This document shows, one piece after another, positions 36,765 to 44,384 of a stretch of DNA of 64,000 bases (its first letter is position 1; each line of letters starts with the position of its first letter). A program made the translations under genes and the position numbers. Source of the DNA: Lyngbya sp. PCC 8106 (GTDB taxonomy: Bacteria; Cyanobacteriota; Cyanobacteriia; Cyanobacteriales; Microcoleaceae); contig NZ_AAVU01000005.1 of the NCBI RefSeq assembly GCF_000169095.1, forward strand, positions 1 through 64,000, given 5' to 3'. The notes under the pieces were generated by a model, which searched no databases, was not told where the DNA came from, and saw nothing but the letters and a program-made list of their open reading frames with translations.

Positions 36765-37604
36765 CTAGGATTTAGTCGATTCTATACGACCATAAAACAA
36801 ACCGCGAATCTTAACTTCAACAGCCTCTTTCGCGCCTAAATCTGAATCTGAAGGTTGTTCGCTTTCAAAAACTCCGGCAATTTCTCCGGTTTCTCCATCC
36901 ACCTTAGACACTTGTAGAGAAATTTTACCTGCATCAATTTGGGTATCTGCAAGCTTGATATTCGCTTCTGCAAAATCTTCCCCATCTGCGGTTGCGGGGA
37001 GAGCCACAGCGTTATCATACCCTGTCGCTAAACCTCTGCCTTTGGGATCAAGGAAAGTAGAACCCCGATAGGAAGGAACATCAAATATGCCTTCTAGGTC
37101 AGTAGACGTATTAATGCTCGATAAACCCGCTTGACTTTGGGCGACTAATCCTTTAATCGTAAACAAGAAAGGAACTTGTTCGCCACCGGGAAGCTGAACT
37201 GTAATGGGCTGAAAATCAATGCCGTATTTTTCTTGAAAGGTGAGAACACCGTTTTTATCAAACTTTAACGTACCACCAACTTGATCAAGACTATAAGTAA
37301 ATCGAGTTAACAATCGACCCGGAACAAATTCCGCTTCTTTGCGCTTGCTAGTGGGTTCTTCCTTGACAAAATAACTTGTCGGTTGCAAACATAAACCCGA
37401 AATTTCATAGGAAGTGCTAGAATCCAGTGCTATCGAACCCCGAGCTGTTTCCGGTAAACTCGGACAGTTGACTGCTAAACCTGTATTCACGATATCATCG
37501 TAGGTCAGTAACTCTGGATTTTTTGTTTCTGGCCCTGACGAGCAAGCCGTTAATACACTCAAGCACAACGCTAAAAGTGTAGCAACTAAAGCACGATATT
37601 TCAT
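36765..37604 (-). CDS. psbO: Photosystem II manganese-stabilising protein PsbO
   Basis: The 279-residue precursor has a signal peptide with a lipobox-like LTAC (about residue 21), then the PsbO beta barrel: LTYDDIVNTGLAVNCPSLPE, FVPGRLLTRFTYSLDQ, GRGLATGYDNAVALPA and a C-terminal KIRGLFYGRIE. Two cysteines (in NCPSL and GLCLQP) form the conserved disulphide. It protects the Mn4CaO5 cluster on the lumenal side of photosystem II. The gene is monocistronic with its own terminator. Confidence 0.96.
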   Translation of the reverse strand: MKYRALVATLLALCLSVLTACSSGPETKNPELLTYDDIVNTGLAVNCPSLPETARGSIALDSSTSYEISGLCLQPTSYFVKEEPTSKRKEAEFVPGRLLTRFTYSLDQVGGTLKFDKNGVLTFQEKYGIDFQPITVQLPGGEQVPFLFTIKGLVAQSQAGLSSINTSTDLEGIFDVPSYRGSTFLDPKGRGLATGYDNAVALPATADGEDFAEANIKLADTQIDAGKISLQVSKVDGETGEIAGVFESEQPSDSDLGAKEAVEVKIRGLFYGRIESTKS

Positions 37605-38023
37605 TTTTAACCTCTATATCCCCAATCAATATGTGACATATATTGAGTGATCTGTCACCGTTGCCATTAACTTCTGAGATCACAATTGACACTCTCACCC
37701 CCAGTAGAAGGATCTGTATTTTTAAGCTAGAACACTTCTGGTCTGGTTTTTGCAATTTTTCCCGAACAACGGGGAATCTGATCACAGACTTTATCGCTTG
37801 TGCAATCGGGACTTTCAATGATCGCCCAATAGAGAATTGTACATGGCTTGTGACTTTTTTTGTTGCTTAGAGTATGAATTTATAACAACCTGAGCTAAAC
37901 TACTTAAGTTGATTTACTTAGGGCTTTAGGCTCCCAGAAATTTACGGACAAGCCGATCAAGCTGTCGAGATCTTCCCCAAAAACCTGAGAATTGAGAAAT
38001 AATTGAGCAACCTGTACCGAATC

Positions 38024-38347
38024 ATGGAACACGAAACCGACTTTGAATCAGAACCCTTTAAGTCTCAGTTAGAATCACTCTCGCTGACGATTCGCGACTT
38101 GAGCCAAGAAGTTCAAGGAAATACCGTAGCACTGCTGGGGATACTCCGCACCCTAGAACTCTTGCATCGAGAAATTCGAGAGGGCTGGTTTCGAGACGCT
38201 TTACCCGATAATCGTCAGGCTCTCTATGCTTTACTCAAAGAAATCGAAACCTATGGAGGCTGGCCCTATATTCCCCGAGCTTCCTTGCGATCACTCTCAG
38301 AAAAGCTTTCAGTTGAACCCGAAGATTCCCCGAGTTCCAATCAATGA
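38024..38347 (+). CDS. Conserved cyanobacterial hypothetical protein
   Basis: The 107-residue, soluble, acidic protein has a heptad-like helix (about 8-50) rich in Leu and Glu/Gln and a conserved-looking stretch LYALLKEIETYGGWPYIPRA near residue 70-89. I recognise no functional family. The ATG at 38024 is preferred over a TTG seven codons earlier, though neither has a strong ribosome-binding site. It is 40 bp upstream of folC and may be co-transcribed. Confidence 0.7.
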   Translation: MEHETDFESEPFKSQLESLSLTIRDLSQEVQGNTVALLGILRTLELLHREIREGWFRDALPDNRQALYALLKEIETYGGWPYIPRASLRSLSEKLSVEPEDSPSSNQ

Positions 38348-38387
38348 TGATTCAATTAAACCTCGACTCACTCATTAATTATTAATC

Positions 38388-39707
38388 GTGAATGTAGACC
38401 TGATATTACAACGCTTTCAACGCTTTGGGGTGCATCTGGGCTTAGAACGAATTCAAACCTTACTCGCCTGTTTGGATAATCCTGATCACCAGGTTCCGAT
38501 CATTCACGTTGCGGGAACCAATGGTAAAGGCTCTGTTTGTGCTTATCTTTCCTCGATTTTGACTCAGGCAGGCTATCGAGTCGGACGCTATACTTCCCCT
38601 CATTTGGTAGACTGGACAGAACGGATCTGTATCAATGAACAGCCCATCTCTCTGACGGATCTCGAAAGAGTTCTTTTAGAAGTCGAAGCGGCGATTAATC
38701 CAGGTGAACCGTCTCCCACAAAGTTTGAGGTGATTACAGCCGCAGCATGGCTTTATTTTGCCCAACAACAGGTGGATATTGCAGTGATTGAAGTCGGTTT
38801 GGGAGGACGACTAGATGCAACAAATGTTTGCGATCGCCCGTTGGTTAGTGCTATCGTTTCGATTAGTCGCGAACATTGGCAACGTTTAGGCCCGACTCTC
38901 GCTCATATCGCCACAGAAAAAGCAGGAGTTCTCAAAGCCCAATGTCCGGCTGTGATTGGTCAACTTCCCCCAGAAGCAAAAGCGGTTGTCGAACAGCGTA
39001 TTAATCAATTAAATTGTCCGGCTGTTTGGGTAGAAGCGGCGACTCCCACTCACCAAAAAAATTCAGACGGGTTAACAACTGCAATTTATCAAGAGATTGA
39101 GTATCCTTTACCGTTGTTGGGACAGGTTCAACTGATCAATTCAGCCATTGCGATCGCGACGATAAAATTATTACAACAGCAAGGATGGCAGATTTCACCC
39201 GCAGCAATTTGGCAGGGAATGACAAACACTCGCTGGTTAGGGCGGTTACAATGGACAAGTTGGCGTGATCAGCGATTGTTAGTTGATGGCGCTCATAATC
39301 CGGCAGCCGCTCAAGTTTTGCGTCAATATGTTGATAGTATAGATGTTCAATTTACCAAAGATGCCAACTCTCGACAACCGATTACTTGGGTAATGGGAAT
39401 GTTATCAACAAAAGATCATGGGGATATCTTTGAGGCTTTGCTACGTTCTGGAGATCGGTTGTATTTAGTTCCCGTCCCTGATCATAGTAGCGCTGAACCG
39501 GAACAATTAGCAGTTTTAAGTCGCAGCATTTGTCCGAATTTAGCGTATTCTCAAGCTTATCCTGATTTGATTGTCGGTTTAGAGGCGGCACTTGAGTCTC
39601 GAACATCCTCAAATTTAGTTGTTTTGTGTGGTTCTCTTTATCTCGTGGGTTATTTTTTCAGCCTTCAGAATTCGACTGTTTCTTTGGAAAATAGCTCTAA
39701 AACCTGA
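38388..39707 (+). CDS. folC: Folylpolyglutamate synthase FolC
   Basis: The 439-residue Mur-ligase-family enzyme adds glutamate to folates (and may make dihydrofolate). It has the ATP loop HVAGTNGKGSVCAYLSSIL (about 40-58), RYTSPHLVDWTERI, EVGLGGRLDATN and the C-domain LVDGAHNPAAA. A GTG start is used. A conserved small gene follows 21 bp after. Confidence 0.94.
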   Translation: MNVDLILQRFQRFGVHLGLERIQTLLACLDNPDHQVPIIHVAGTNGKGSVCAYLSSILTQAGYRVGRYTSPHLVDWTERICINEQPISLTDLERVLLEVEAAINPGEPSPTKFEVITAAAWLYFAQQQVDIAVIEVGLGGRLDATNVCDRPLVSAIVSISREHWQRLGPTLAHIATEKAGVLKAQCPAVIGQLPPEAKAVVEQRINQLNCPAVWVEAATPTHQKNSDGLTTAIYQEIEYPLPLLGQVQLINSAIAIATIKLLQQQGWQISPAAIWQGMTNTRWLGRLQWTSWRDQRLLVDGAHNPAAAQVLRQYVDSIDVQFTKDANSRQPITWVMGMLSTKDHGDIFEALLRSGDRLYLVPVPDHSSAEPEQLAVLSRSICPNLAYSQAYPDLIVGLEAALESRTSSNLVVLCGSLYLVGYFFSLQNSTVSLENSSKT

Positions 39708-39728
39708 TACTTTTGATTAAGTAGTATT

Positions 39729-40052
39729 GTGTTTATTTCTCTATTTATCCTCATTCTTGGCATCAGTCCAGCATTTATTTATTGGTGGTTTCGACGACAA
39801 ATAGAAACCCGAACGATTCGTCAGATTTCAACTGTTGGAACGGGTGTTGCGGTTACTCATTGGCGTAGATCCGACTTACCTCCAGATGCCCAATATGTCG
39901 AGGGAGTTGGCTATTTAATTGGTGATCTTTCTTGCCAATATAATGCACGTTCTTCCTATGTTCGTTGTGCTGTGAATCCTTCTGGCCCTTGTGAGAATTG
40001 TCGTTTTTATCAGGAAGTACAATCAGTTTCAGACGAAAAAAATAAACCTTGA
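39729..40052 (+). CDS. Conserved cyanobacterial Cys-rich protein (DUF6464-like)
   Basis: The 107-residue protein begins with a membrane helix (about 1-20) and ends with the motif YLIGDLSCQYNARS...VRCAVNPSGPCENCRFY, holding four to five cysteines that could bind a metal. It is paralogous to the protein encoded at 59899-60297, which has the same C-terminal motif. The role is unknown; the name DUF6464 is from memory of the pattern. A GTG start is used and the gene lies 21 bp after folC. Confidence 0.7.
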   Translation: MFISLFILILGISPAFIYWWFRRQIETRTIRQISTVGTGVAVTHWRRSDLPPDAQYVEGVGYLIGDLSCQYNARSSYVRCAVNPSGPCENCRFYQEVQSVSDEKNKP

Positions 40053-40102
40053 AAGTTAACAATAACAATCAATTTTCGGAAAAAATTACCTGAATGGCTG
40101 AA

Positions 40103-40174
40103 GTCTCTACCTCTAAAAATTTTGTATTTTAAAAGGTGTTCAGACAAAATACAATTTTAAAAAGCAGTAGAGAC
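40103..40174. repeat. 72-bp inverted repeat before a small secreted ORF
   Basis: Outer arms GTCTCTAC (40103) and GTAGAGAC (40167) and inner arms TTGTATTTT and AAAATACAA pair around a short loop near 40131-40145. The right arm ends 2 nt before the ATG at 40177, so in RNA it would bury any ribosome-binding site. It could be a MITE or the terminator of the preceding gene. Confidence 0.65.
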
Positions 40175-40176
40175 AG

Positions 40177-40374
40177 ATGAAGAAAGCTAAATCCATTCTG
40201 GTATTCACCATACTTCTCACCCTAGCGTTTGTTCAACCGAGTTTCGCCTCTGAACAAAACAGCAATGAGACTTCTAGAGAAACTACAATCTTCGACATCT
40301 TCTGGCGAGAGAGTTCCCATACAATACTATCCGCCTCCAAGACATTATTAATGAGATCATTCAATTCAAATTAA
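40177..40374 (+). CDS. Small putative secreted peptide
   Basis: The 65-residue frame has a textbook signal peptide (MKKAKSILVFTILLTLAF, cleavage likely after SFA near residue 24), then about 40 hydrophilic residues. It overlaps the convergent SGNH hydrolase gene by 9 bp. No family is recognised. Signal-peptide quality supports it as real, but the structured upstream repeat and the small size leave doubt. Confidence 0.45.
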   Translation: MKKAKSILVFTILLTLAFVQPSFASEQNSNETSRETTIFDIFWRESSHTILSASKTLLMRSFNSN

Positions 40375-41091
40375 CTGGGAATGATGAGATCGATCCATTT
40401 GAATAATCGGTTCCCAATTCAGTACATCATGGAGTAAGCTTTGATAACCCATTGTGTTTGGGTGTAAACCATCTACACTCAAACGCGATTTCCACCAAGT
40501 TTCACCTTGTTTTAGCCAATGTTGAAAAATATCAAGATAGGGAATATTTCGCTCTAAACACGCTAAACGAGTCGCTTCTTTGTAAAGATATTGGTTTTCG
40601 TGATTGTAGTACAAACAATCTTGAAATGGCATTTTCATTTCATCAACTGGAACCATTCCCACAAACAAAACCGGACAAAGATTTTGAGCGCTATCGAGTA
40701 AACTATTGATTACCGTTTGAAATTGTTCAAAATCAGTGTAATTGCGTCCTTGGGGAGATTGAATTCTCGCGCAGTCATTCACACCAACCGATAAAATAAT
40801 CACATCAGGAACCCGGTTTCTCAGTTCACCGCGATGACGAAATTCATGTTCTAAGCGATCGCGAACCTGTACGACTCGATTTCCTCGAACGCCTAAATTA
40901 TAAACCACATGACCCGGACTACCGGGTGACATCCATTGTCGTCGTAGCCGTTCAACCCAACCTCCACCTTCAGGATCACCATAGCCATAAACTAGACTAT
41001 CGCCCAAAGCAACAAGCCTGAGAGAATGACGATGGACTTGGGGTAAGCGAATAACCGATGATTGGGAACTCCAAGCGACTGATGCTGGCAT
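40366..41091 (-). CDS. SGNH/GDSL-family hydrolase
   Basis: The 241-residue esterase/lipase-like protein has block I VALGDSLVYGYGDPEGGGW (about 32-50) with the catalytic serine, block III SVGVNDC and the C-terminal DGLHPN with the catalytic Asp and His. No signal peptide is evident. The substrate, such as an acyl ester of a lipid or polysaccharide, is unknown. Confidence 0.88.
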   Translation of the reverse strand: MPASVAWSSQSSVIRLPQVHRHSLRLVALGDSLVYGYGDPEGGGWVERLRRQWMSPGSPGHVVYNLGVRGNRVVQVRDRLEHEFRHRGELRNRVPDVIILSVGVNDCARIQSPQGRNYTDFEQFQTVINSLLDSAQNLCPVLFVGMVPVDEMKMPFQDCLYYNHENQYLYKEATRLACLERNIPYLDIFQHWLKQGETWWKSRLSVDGLHPNTMGYQSLLHDVLNWEPIIQMDRSHHSQLI

Positions 41092-41679
41092 AGGTAATTT
41101 AGATTCGGGTTTAACTGATATACTTCAGATAGCTATATACAACAGAATTGATCAACAGTCTATTACAAAAAGTTAACACTTGCCAATGCAATCTTAAATT
41201 AATCAGGAGTTTCAAAGGTATTCACTGATCAGAAAAGGGGATTGAGGTAGTCCGTATCAAATCCTTTAAGTTGTTCGTTAACATAGAGATGTAATCTAGT
41301 ATACGATTTGCGTTACTTTGAGTGGCTTCAAGGTATTTTCTGAATGTGATACAATCAAAAAACGCGAAAACCAAGCGATTAAAGCATTTAAGGCTTGACA
41401 TCCCAGAGAATTCTTGTCTAGTGGGCAGCCTGTAAAAAGGTAACTGAGTAAAGCCATCAGTTTTAAATTTCCTGAAAATAGTGGAGTAGAGATCCAAAGT
41501 TGTGATTGAAAACTCAATAATAGGTTGGGTTCCAGCCGATTTTAAGCCTGTGGACAGGGTGCTGGCGACAGTCCTGGTTTGAAACAGGAAGCAAACAGTG
41601 CAAAAGTGTTGTAATGCGACGTTTTGTACAGGTTTTGTAGAACAGTAGTATGATGATTAACTCAGAGTAAATCAACTGT
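41092..41679. other. Gap upstream of rpoZ
   Basis: This 588-bp stretch has two overlapping minus-strand frames (41222-41497 and 41296-41517) without ribosome-binding sites or family signal, so neither is called; they could be a decayed gene. A promoter for rpoZ is likely near 41640-41660, where TATGAT is seen. Confidence 0.4.
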
Positions 41680-41910
41680 ATGCAAAAACGTTCTACTATC
41701 GATTCTACCGAAATTACTTGTCGGGCGGCTGATTTAGTTAGTGCAGCTTCTAACCGTTATCGCATCACAGTACAAGTCGCCAACCGAGCCAAGCGCTGTC
41801 GCTATGAAGATTTTGACAGTATAGACGAGAATATTATGAAGCCAGTGTTGCGGGCGATTATTGAAATGTCTGATGAACTAACTCAACCGGAGATTATTGT
41901 AGATCGTTAG
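41680..41910 (+). CDS. rpoZ: RNA polymerase omega subunit
   Basis: The 76-residue protein matches cyanobacterial RpoZ: RAADLVSAASNRYRITVQVANRAKRCR is the core that clamps the beta-prime subunit, and MKPVLRAIIEMSDE follows. It helps assembly of RNA polymerase and, in cyanobacteria, binding of the principal sigma factor. The gene is followed by hairpins at 41910-41995 and then by mobile-element debris. Confidence 0.93.
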   Translation: MQKRSTIDSTEITCRAADLVSAASNRYRITVQVANRAKRCRYEDFDSIDENIMKPVLRAIIEMSDELTQPEIIVDR

Positions 41911-41972
41911 CTTCTGCGGCGAGAAGCCTCACACCTGAAAACGAAGTGTCAGTGTAAGACGGGGCTTATAAA

Positions 41973-41993
41973 CGCTGGAAATCAATTCCAGCG
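41973..41993. terminator. Hairpin downstream of rpoZ
   Basis: CGCTGGAA pairs perfectly with TTCCAGCG across a 5-nt loop about 65 bp after the rpoZ stop. A second stem, GCTTCT...AGAAGC, is at 41911-41928. There is no strong T-run, so termination is only likely, and the stem may instead be the left-end hairpin of the tnpB remnant that follows. Confidence 0.4.
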
Positions 41994-42076
41994 ACAGCCC
42001 AAAGATGAATCGCCGACAAGATCTCTAATTTCTCATAATTCCGTTATAATCAAGTACATTCGCTCTAAGTTGTCCA

Positions 42077-42183
42077 ATGAGAAAGGTAGCAAAAGTCAGA
42101 CTATACCCAACGGATGACCAGAAACAAGCCCTTGCAAAAGCGTTATTCGAGACGAAGGATTACGAGTCATCGCGGGGCGTATA
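42077..42183 (+). pseudogene. 5' fragment of a second tnpB
   Basis: The frame reads MRKVAKVRLYPTDDQKQALA, the standard start of cyanobacterial TnpB proteins, then loses similarity at about residue 22 and stops after 35 codons. TATAAT lies just upstream (about 42047). It is the left part of a tnpB gene disrupted by, or deleted around, the RNA element that follows. Confidence 0.75.
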
Positions 42184-42535
42184 AACTGCCGAAGTCAGCA
42201 CCCCGCTCTAAAGAGACGGGGCATCATGCTTCTCTTTTTAGGTAGCTAGTACCCGCCTAAGTCCCTTGAGGGCTACGTTATCGGCAAGAGTTAACGTTCC
42301 GACCCGGAGATGCGTGGCCAGTCTCCGGCTCTAGAACCACAGCATTAAACAGTCCTACGAGGGGTAAGACAGTGTGTTGTGGAAAGTACCGACCGATAAC
42401 TTATGCGAGGCAAACATTACCCCAGAAATGGGTGTTGGGGGCAACCATACCCCCATTAATTTTTTTACAGGCGGTTAAAACCGCTCGTGTCGAGTTTCCT
42501 CCCCGGTCTAAAGACACGGGGCTTCCACTCTACCG
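42168..42535 (+). ncRNA. HEARO-like RNA (omega RNA of IscB type) without iscB
   Basis: The stretch starts with a GC-rich hairpin (GCGGGGCG...), has paired motifs CTACGTTATCGGCAAGAG and GTTAACGTTCCGACCCGG, a CCGGAGA...TCTCCGG stem, and the GATAACTTATGCGAGGCAAA and ACATTACCCC part that parallels the conserved 3' core of IscB omega RNAs. A repeated hairpin, CCCCG(C/G)TCTAAAGA with CGGGG, occurs at 42201 and exactly 300 bp later at 42501. An IscB gene would be expected right after, but the next sequence is a tnpB tail. The assignment is from recalled similarity and secondary-structure logic. Confidence 0.65.
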
Positions 42536-42539
42536 GACT

Positions 42540-42742
42540 ATTTCCCGTGAATTCGGCAGACAGCTCCTTGCCTCTGGGACGGAGGCGACTGCCAGTGGAG
42601 GAGGTGTAAGACCAGCCAGAGGGCGTAAATCTTCTGTGCGGCAACTTCTGATCAATGAACAATCTGTTGATGCTTCGACCAAGACTGTTCAAGAAACTGG
42701 AAGCCTACGACCGAAAGCGAAGCGTCGGCGTAGGTAGTTCAC
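42540..42742 (+). pseudogene. 3' fragment of tnpB with right-end hairpin
   Basis: The plus frame gives RQLLASGTEATASGGGVRP and a basic tail ending RRRR, which resembles the variable C-terminal tail that follows the last RuvC aspartate in cyanobacterial TnpB proteins. It is followed by the right-end hairpin CCTACG (42704) with CGTAGG (42729) and ends TAGTTCAC. The layout GAAGCC, hairpin, TAGG, TCAC equals that of the intact element ending at 35374. Confidence 0.55.
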
Positions 42743-42758
42743 CTAGTCCTGAATCAAA

Positions 42759-43439
42759 ATGCTTAAGCATAAATTGATAATGGCGATCATTCAATGTTCT
42801 CAGCGATGGTATCGTTCTGTACTCTTGGCGTTAGGTTTTGCTGTTCTAACGGTGTTGGCGAGTGGGATAGAATCAAGTCCATTTCAGGGACTAGCTAAAA
42901 TCAGTGGGTTAACAACTCCTGTGGCGATCGCCCAACAACCCCCAACTCGCGTTGTCAGAATTCGAGATGTTTGGCAACAAGTTTATCAACAATTGCCCGA
43001 TCTCCCCAAAGAAAATGAATATGTTTCCTTAGAAAACGGAGAAGTTGCCGCCGAGGATACATTAATCGGACGATTGATTCGCTATCATGTATATGTTAAA
43101 GGACGTTCTCCCCTGTCTCGATTTGATTGGAAGCTAACATTAGCTGACTATTTGGGTGTGAATGAAGGAATGTTAGAATCTCAGTATCCAGGAGCGGGTT
43201 CATTAAAACAAAATCCTCTCGATGGCGATCGCGAAACCGTAAGAACCTTTAACCGCAGCCAAAGACAGGAGTTAGTCGATACACTTGTTAATTCCTTTGA
43301 TCCCAACTCCTCGGAAAATGCGTCAGATTCTCCCGACCGTTCATCAGAAGAAACGACTCAAACCTCACCCAAAAATAATGGAAGTTCGCCCTTACCTCCT
43401 CTCCCTCAACCCGGAGACGCAGAATTATTGCAACTCTAA
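42759..43439 (+). CDS. Conserved exported cyanobacterial hypothetical protein
   Basis: The 226-residue protein has one N-terminal hydrophobic segment (about 20-37) that is a signal peptide or anchor. The body (about 65-175) includes VRIRDVWQQVYQQLPDLPKENEYV and FDWKLTLADYLGVNE and looks globular; the C-terminal 50 residues are Ser/Pro/Asn-rich and disordered. No function is recognised. The gene begins 16 bp after the end of the mobile remnant, so its original promoter may have been displaced. It is followed 11 bp later by a DUF1818 gene, probably in one operon. Confidence 0.75.
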   Translation: MLKHKLIMAIIQCSQRWYRSVLLALGFAVLTVLASGIESSPFQGLAKISGLTTPVAIAQQPPTRVVRIRDVWQQVYQQLPDLPKENEYVSLENGEVAAEDTLIGRLIRYHVYVKGRSPLSRFDWKLTLADYLGVNEGMLESQYPGAGSLKQNPLDGDRETVRTFNRSQRQELVDTLVNSFDPNSSENASDSPDRSSEETTQTSPKNNGSSPLPPLPQPGDAELLQL

Positions 43440-43450
43440 ACAGTAAGGTC

Positions 43451-43816
43451 GTGAATCAGATTCTCAAAACGGGAGTAGGTTGGCGTCTAGGTTGGAATCC
43501 TAATGCTACAGAATATCACGGATTAGTGGGCGGTGACGACTGGGCGATCGAGTTAACCGAGGCGGAGTTAAATGATTTTTGTCGTCTGCTGACCCAACTA
43601 GCTGACACCATGACTCAGATGACGAGTGAGTTAATGGATGAAGAAAAAATTACCTGTGAAGCCGAAAGTGAGTTGATTTGGATGCAGGTTGAAGGTTATC
43701 CTGATGATTACAATTTGCAGTTTATTCTCAATACAGGGCGAAGAGGAGAAGGAAGTTGGCCGGCTGAAGTCGTCCCCGCAATAATTCAGACAACAAAAAT
43801 ATTAAATGTTTACTAA
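43451..43816 (+). CDS. DUF1818 family protein
   Basis: The 121-residue protein has the DUF1818 pattern: GVGWRLGWNP near the start, GGDDWAIELTEAELNDFCRLL, and FILNTGRRGEGSWPAEVVPAI near the end. The fold is PBP/whirly-like in solved relatives, and function is unknown. It is found almost only in cyanobacteria and plants. A GTG start is used. tRNA-Pro follows 35 bp later. Confidence 0.85.
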   Translation: MNQILKTGVGWRLGWNPNATEYHGLVGGDDWAIELTEAELNDFCRLLTQLADTMTQMTSELMDEEKITCEAESELIWMQVEGYPDDYNLQFILNTGRRGEGSWPAEVVPAIIQTTKILNVY

Positions 43817-43851
43817 TCAGTATTTATCATGCTATACTAGATAAGTCTGTT

Positions 43852-43925
43852 CGGGGCGTAGCGCAGCTTGGTAGCGCACCACTTTGGGGTAGTGGGGGTC
43901 GTGGGTTCAAATCCCGCCGCTCCGA
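43852..43925 (+). tRNA. tRNA-Pro(GGG)
   Basis: The 74-nt gene folds into a full cloverleaf: acceptor CGGGGCG with CGCTCCG (one G-U), D stem GCGC, anticodon stem CCACT/AGTGG with loop TTGGGGT (anticodon GGG), T arm GTGGG-TTCAAAT-CCCGC and discriminator A. The 3' CCA is not encoded. Confidence 0.95.
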
Positions 43926-44021
43926 TTTTGTTTGTAACCTTATATTCACGTTGTTTCAAGCTTTTTACTCAAACCTGAGTTACTTGCTTGAAACAATGTA
44001 ACTGTAAGGGTTTATGTTGAA

Positions 44022-44305
44022 CGGGACTGGCCGGACTCGAACCGGCGACCTAGCGCTTCAGATTGGTGTAAGTTTCCTCACTCTCTGGACTCTCCCTTCA
44101 CCATTGGCGAAAAGCCTTTAGGTGGTGGCCGTCGAGTCTCTGCACCTTCTTTATCTTCTTCTGAGATAAAGCTTGGCTCAAGATTACCTTATCCTAACAT
44201 GAACTTAGGCTTCCTTGAATTTGACCACATTCACGCCCAGAGTTTCCTCTGAGGGTGCCCGATCATTCAGGAGGCGCTTGCTCTATCCATCTGAGCCACA
44301 GCCCC
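44022..44305 (-). tRNA. tRNA-Arg(CCU) interrupted by a group I intron
   Basis: Exon 1 (44269-44305) gives acceptor GGGGCTG, D arm and anticodon stem AGCGC with loop CT-CCT; exon 2 (44022-44058) gives AA, GCGCT, a variable loop, T arm GCCGG-TTCGAGT-CCGGC, acceptor CAGTCCC and discriminator G. Joined, they form a perfect 7-nt anticodon loop CTCCTAA and a full cloverleaf of 74 nt. The 3' CCA is not encoded. Confidence 0.92.
44059..44268 (-). ncRNA. Group I intron in tRNA-Arg(CCU)
   Basis: The 210-nt insertion lies right after anticodon position 36. The 5' exon ends in U and the intron ends in G, as group I chemistry needs. The R-type core GTGCAGAGACTCGACGG and the S-type segment GGGAGAGTCC are those of small subgroup IC3 introns such as the one in cyanobacterial tRNA-Leu(UAA). 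It has no reading frame, so it is a self-splicing intron without homing endonuclease. Confidence 0.88.
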
Positions 44306-44384
44306 AAGTTAGTTCTCTCTACTCCATCTTAACAAATGATGTCGAAGTTTTCAGCTTCCCATTTTACAGCAAGTAATGAGAGAT

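Noticed and set aside
41222..41517. Two overlapping minus-strand frames upstream of rpoZ
   Set aside because: No ribosome-binding site, two competing frames and no recognisable family; perhaps a decayed gene, but not supportable.
42372..42737. A 121-codon plus-strand frame as a gene
   Set aside because: Its 5' half lies in the structured RNA region and only its 3' part looks like a tnpB tail, so it is treated as an accidental read-through of mobile-element debris.
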